From: an uncultured Planctomycetia bacterium
GTDB lineage: Bacteria > Planctomycetota > UBA1135 > GCA-002686595
Reading direction: 5' to 3'
DNA length: 8,087 nt
Assembly: GCA_937952135.1 (NCBI GenBank)
Contig: CALFYL010000006.1
Location: 1 to 8,087, forward strand
Shown here: positions 5,607-8,087 of the stretch, one piece after another
How positions within the stretch are numbered: the stretch's first letter is position 1
Layout of the letters: every line of letters starts with the position of its first letter
Notes under the pieces: generated by a model
What the model was told of the DNA's origin: nothing
Seen by the model: only the letters and a program-made list of their open reading frames with translations
The model's database searches: none
Translations under genes and position numbers: made by a program

Positions 5607-6998
5607 TCAGCCCGGGCGCTGGCGCTTGAACTGTTCGAAGGGGTCGACCCAGCCCTTCGGCGCCGCGGCGCTCTTTCCGGCGGGCTTTTCCGCTTGTCTC
5701 TCCACGGGTTCCTCGGCCTGTTGCGGCGCCGGCGCAGGCGAGGAGGGCAGCGCGGAGCGCGGGATCGCGGACGCGTTGGCTGCCGAAACCGCGGCGGGGT
5801 TGATGGGCGTGCGCTGAACCACCTGCAGGCCCGGAACGGACGCCGACGCGGAAGGCAGCGGCGCGCTGGGTGCGGGCTTCGCCGCCGGCGCCTGGGCCTC
5901 GCTGCCTTCGCCCATCGCCGAGAGATCGACCGTGATGCCGTTCGCTCCGAACTTGGTCATCAGGTCGTCCTTGTTCACGGCCTTGATGTACGCCTCGCTG
6001 GCGTCGACCTGGCCGGTCTTCACGAGCTCGAGCAGCGAGTCGTTCAGGAGCCGCATGCCGAGCTTGCCGCCCATCTGCATCGCCGAGACGATGCCGTGCG
6101 TCTTGCCTTCGCGGATGTTCGCCGCGACCGCGGTGTTCACGATCAGCACTTCGAGCGCGGCCACGCGGCCCTTGGGCTTGCGCTTGCACAGCGTCTGCGC
6201 GACGACGCCCTTGAGCGAGCTCGAGAGCATCGTGCGGATCTGGTTCTGACGGTCGGCGGGGAACTGGTCGATGATGCGGTCGACGGTCGAGGGCGCGGTG
6301 TTGGTGTGCAACGTGCCGAACACCAGGTGTCCGGTCTCCGCGGTCTCGATCGCGATCTCGATCGTCTCGAGGTCGCGCATTTCGCCCACCAGCACGATGT
6401 CGGGGTCCTCGCGCAGCGCCGCGCGCAGCGCGCGCTTGAAGCTCGACGTGTGACGGTGCACTTCGCGCTGGTTGATCAGGCACTTCTTCTGCTGGTGCAC
6501 GAACTCGATCGGGTCCTCGATCGTGATGATGTGGTCCGTGCGCGTGCGGTTGATGTGGTCGATCATCGCCGCGAGCGTCGTCGACTTGCCGCTGCCGGTC
6601 GGACCGGTGACGACGACCAGACCCTTCGAGAGCATGCACAGATCGAGCACCGGCTTGGGCAGGTTGAGCTTCTCCGCCGAGAGCACCTCGCTCGGGATCT
6701 GGCGGAACACGCCGCCCGGACCGTTGCGGTCGCGGAAGAGGTTGGCGCGGAAGCGCGCGAGCCCGACGATCTCGTACGCGAAGTCGCTGTCGTTGCACTC
6801 CTCGAACTCCAGGCGGTTGCGCTCGGGAGTGATCTCGTAGAGCACCTGCTGCATCTGCTCGGCGGAGAGTTCCGGGCACTCGGCGATCGGGAGGATGTCG
6901 CCGCTATTGCGGAAGCACGGGCGCGTGCCCGAAGTCATGTGCAGGTCGGACGCGCCGACCTCGACCATCTTCTTGAACAGTTCGTCGATCCAAGCCAT
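5607..6998 (-). CDS. pilT: PilT, type IV pilus twitching-motility retraction ATPase
   Basis: This 463-residue cytoplasmic hexameric ATPase drives depolymerisation and retraction of type IV pili. The N-terminal domain begins MAWIDELFKKMVEVGASDLH, typical of PilT. Walker A is GPTGSGKST (132-140). The Asp box is IITIEDPIEF with E161 and D162, Walker B is DPDIVLVGEMRD (198-209), and the His box is GHLVFGTLHTNTA with H224 and H231. The late PilT motif reads AVAANIREGKTH (290-301), a variant of the AIRNLIRE-type sequence that is thought to mark retraction ATPases. The usual core ends near residue 363. A further 100 residues are Pro/Ala/Ser-rich and probably disordered, ending in GWVDPFEQFKRQRPG. 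ATG 6998 is chosen because the PilT homology starts there; the frame stays open upstream without family match. No good ribosome site is visible. No other pilus gene is in the window. The gene has its own 220-bp leader and converges on the GT-C gene. Confidence 0.95.
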   Translation of the reverse strand: MAWIDELFKKMVEVGASDLHMTSGTRPCFRNSGDILPIAECPELSAEQMQQVLYEITPERNRLEFEECNDSDFAYEIVGLARFRANLFRDRNGPGGVFRQIPSEVLSAEKLNLPKPVLDLCMLSKGLVVVTGPTGSGKSTTLAAMIDHINRTRTDHIITIEDPIEFVHQQKKCLINQREVHRHTSSFKRALRAALREDPDIVLVGEMRDLETIEIAIETAETGHLVFGTLHTNTAPSTVDRIIDQFPADRQNQIRTMLSSSLKGVVAQTLCKRKPKGRVAALEVLIVNTAVAANIREGKTHGIVSAMQMGGKLGMRLLNDSLLELVKTGQVDASEAYIKAVNKDDLMTKFGANGITVDLSAMGEGSEAQAPAAKPAPSAPLPSASASVPGLQVVQRTPINPAAVSAANASAIPRSALPSSPAPAPQQAEEPVERQAEKPAGKSAAAPKGWVDPFEQFKRQRPG

Positions 6999-7218
6999 GG
7001 AGCGTTGCTCGTGCGGGCGCGGGGCCCGGGGAGGTGCGTGGGTCGCGGGCGAACGAGCTGCCCGCGGAGACTCGAGGCCTTTCGGGCCGAGGCGGCGAGG
7101 TTCTTGAGCGCGCGGGCGCGCTCGCGGGGCGCGAAACGCGATCTCCACGCGGCGAACTCGGAAGAAAACTCGCCCGGCGCCCCGCGGTTCGAGTCTTGGC
7201 CGCTTCAGGTCCGTCTTC
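6999..7218 (-). other. 220-bp non-coding gap, probable pilT leader/promoter region
   Basis: This gap lies between the stop of the TPR gene and the start of pilT, both on the minus strand. It is the longest gene-free stretch in the window. It contains a perfect inverted repeat, GAGCGCGC (7106-7113) and GCGCGCTC (7116-7123), a smaller GGCC dyad with a 5-nt loop (7077-7089), and GAGC-GTT-GCTC (7000-7010) next to the pilT start. I see no clear -35/-10 pair and no sigma-54 GG-N10-GC box with the usual flanks. The pilT frame happens to stay open through it, but that stretch shows no family match and is Arg/Pro-rich, as expected of GC-rich non-coding DNA. Confidence 0.45.
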
Positions 7219-8087
7219 CTAGGGCCGTCCGAGCTTGGCGCGCGCGCGTGAGTGCGTCGGCTGGAACTCGAGGACTTGCTCGAAGCTCGCGCGCGCGTCC
7301 GCTGCACGGCCCTGGCGCTCGAGCGCGAGGCCGAGGCTGTAGAAACGCTCCGCGGTCGGGGCGAGCTCGCACGCGCGCCGCAACTCGCGCTCGGCGTCGG
7401 CGAAACGGCCGAGGTAGAGGTTCGCCGTGCCCGCCAGCGAGTAGCCGCGCGGGTCTTCCGGAGCGAGCGCTTGCAGTTGCTTCGCGGCCGCGAGCGCCGC
7501 CTCGTTCTGCTCCGCGTCGAGCAGCGTGGACGCCAGGAGCTGGTGCAACTCGAGCGATTGCGGGTCGATGGCGAGCGCGCTTCGCAGCCGCTCGACGGCG
7601 CGCTCGAGGCGCTTCTCGTCGCGATCGAGGTCCGTGAGCACGTTGAGCGCGCCGGCGTGCGCCGGTGCATCCGCGAGTGCGCGCTCGAGGTCCGAACGCG
7701 CCGCGTTCACGTCGCCGAGAAACAAGTGGCTGAGCGCGCGGTCGTAGCAGGCGTCTGCGTGGCCTTGCGTCGGGCGCGCGGCGAGCGCGCGGTCGTAGTG
7801 CTCGAGCGCGCGCCGCGGCTCGCCCGCTTGATGCGCGAGCACGCCGAGCTTGTGGCGCGCCCAGTACGCTCCGGGTTCGAGCTCGACGGCGCGCTCGAAC
7901 AGCGTGGTCGTGTCTTTCCAATAAGCGGTCTGGCGCCAGGACGCGCCGGCGAGGAGCGCGGCGGCGATCGCGCTCGCGATCCACAGCGGCCGCGAAGCGA
8001 AGCGGTGCAGCGCGGCGGCCGCGAGCGCGGCGAGCGCGAACGACGGCAAATAGGTGTAGCGATCGGCGGCGATCTGTCGGCCGGCGT
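7219..8087 (-). CDS. Membrane protein with C-terminal TPR repeats, TMTC-like class, 3' part (5' end outside window)
   Basis: 288 residues are visible, ending at TAG 7221-7219. The frame is open through the right edge, so the gene is 5'-partial. A TTG at 8049 could mimic a start, but the residues just upstream read AGRQIAADRYTYLPSFALAA. DRYTYLP followed by a membrane helix is a conserved signature of large polytopic TPR proteins related to GT-C glycosyltransferases and to animal TMTC proteins (O-mannosyltransferases). Two hydrophobic helices are seen (about residues 15-28 and 34-48). RQTAYWKDTTTLFERAVELEP then leads into about six TPR-like repeats that run to the C-terminus; the repeat with LNVLTDLDRDEKR is weak. 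The TPRs probably lie in the cytoplasm or periplasm and bind a partner. The catalytic part, if present, is outside the window. pilT follows 220 bp downstream on the same strand. Confidence 0.82.
   Translation of the reverse strand, partial: AGRQIAADRYTYLPSFALAALAAAALHRFASRPLWIASAIAAALLAGASWRQTAYWKDTTTLFERAVELEPGAYWARHKLGVLAHQAGEPRRALEHYDRALAARPTQGHADACYDRALSHLFLGDVNAARSDLERALADAPAHAGALNVLTDLDRDEKRLERAVERLRSALAIDPQSLELHQLLASTLLDAEQNEAALAAAKQLQALAPEDPRGYSLAGTANLYLGRFADAERELRRACELAPTAERFYSLGLALERQGRAADARASFEQVLEFQPTHSRARAKLGRP

Noticed and set aside
3329..5629. A 766-codon open frame in another phase of the oligosaccharyltransferase gene
   Set aside because: The product is dominated by Arg and Ala and has no membrane helices; the 3273 frame has the helices and the DPD and GDHH motifs.
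5574..7637. A 687-codon plus-strand open frame opposite pilT
   Set aside because: Its product is Arg/His-rich with no family match and lies exactly antisense to the clear PilT motifs. Long antisense frames are expected in DNA of this GC content.
6999..7670. In-frame upstream extension of pilT by 224 codons
   Set aside because: It would overlap the TPR gene in another frame, is Arg/Ser-rich, and PilT homology begins exactly at ATG 6998.

Overview
The window is very GC-rich DNA (about 70% by eye) from a Gram-negative-type bacterium. It carries six protein genes: two cut by the window edges and four complete. None of the four visible start codons has a Shine-Dalgarno box at normal spacing. A bacterial STT3/AglB-like oligosaccharyltransferase, a membrane TPR protein with the DRYTYLP signature and a PilT ATPase together suggest a Planctomycetota, Myxococcota or similar environmental lineage. 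The sequence alone does not settle which. No RNA gene, CRISPR array, insertion sequence, phage gene or plasmid function is visible.

Layout: four genes read rightwards. They are the end of a C39-like cysteine peptidase (1-593), a YihY/BrkB-type six-helix membrane protein with a long cytoplasmic tail (678-2216), a multi-zinc-ribbon protein with two TFIIB-type ribbons (2230-3135), and an STT3/AglB-like GT-C membrane glycosyltransferase (3273-5558). A 48-bp convergent gap with two compact dyad symmetries follows. Two genes then read leftwards: pilT, the type IV pilus retraction ATPase, with an unusual 100-residue Pro/Ala-rich tail (6998 to 5607), and the end of a membrane TPR protein of the TMTC-like class (beyond 8087 to 7219).

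How they may work together: the BrkB-like and zinc-ribbon genes are only 13 bp apart and are probably co-transcribed. The oligosaccharyltransferase has its own 137-bp leader. Two GT-C-type membrane proteins flank pilT, so this may be a cell-surface, pilus or glycosylation neighbourhood, but that is inferred from proximity only. I see no clearly new multi-gene system. The points most worth checking are the altered WWD-type acceptor motif of the oligosaccharyltransferase, the PilT tail with its aromatic/basic end motif, the five-ribbon protein beside a BrkB-like membrane protein, and the TPR gene that continues past the right edge.
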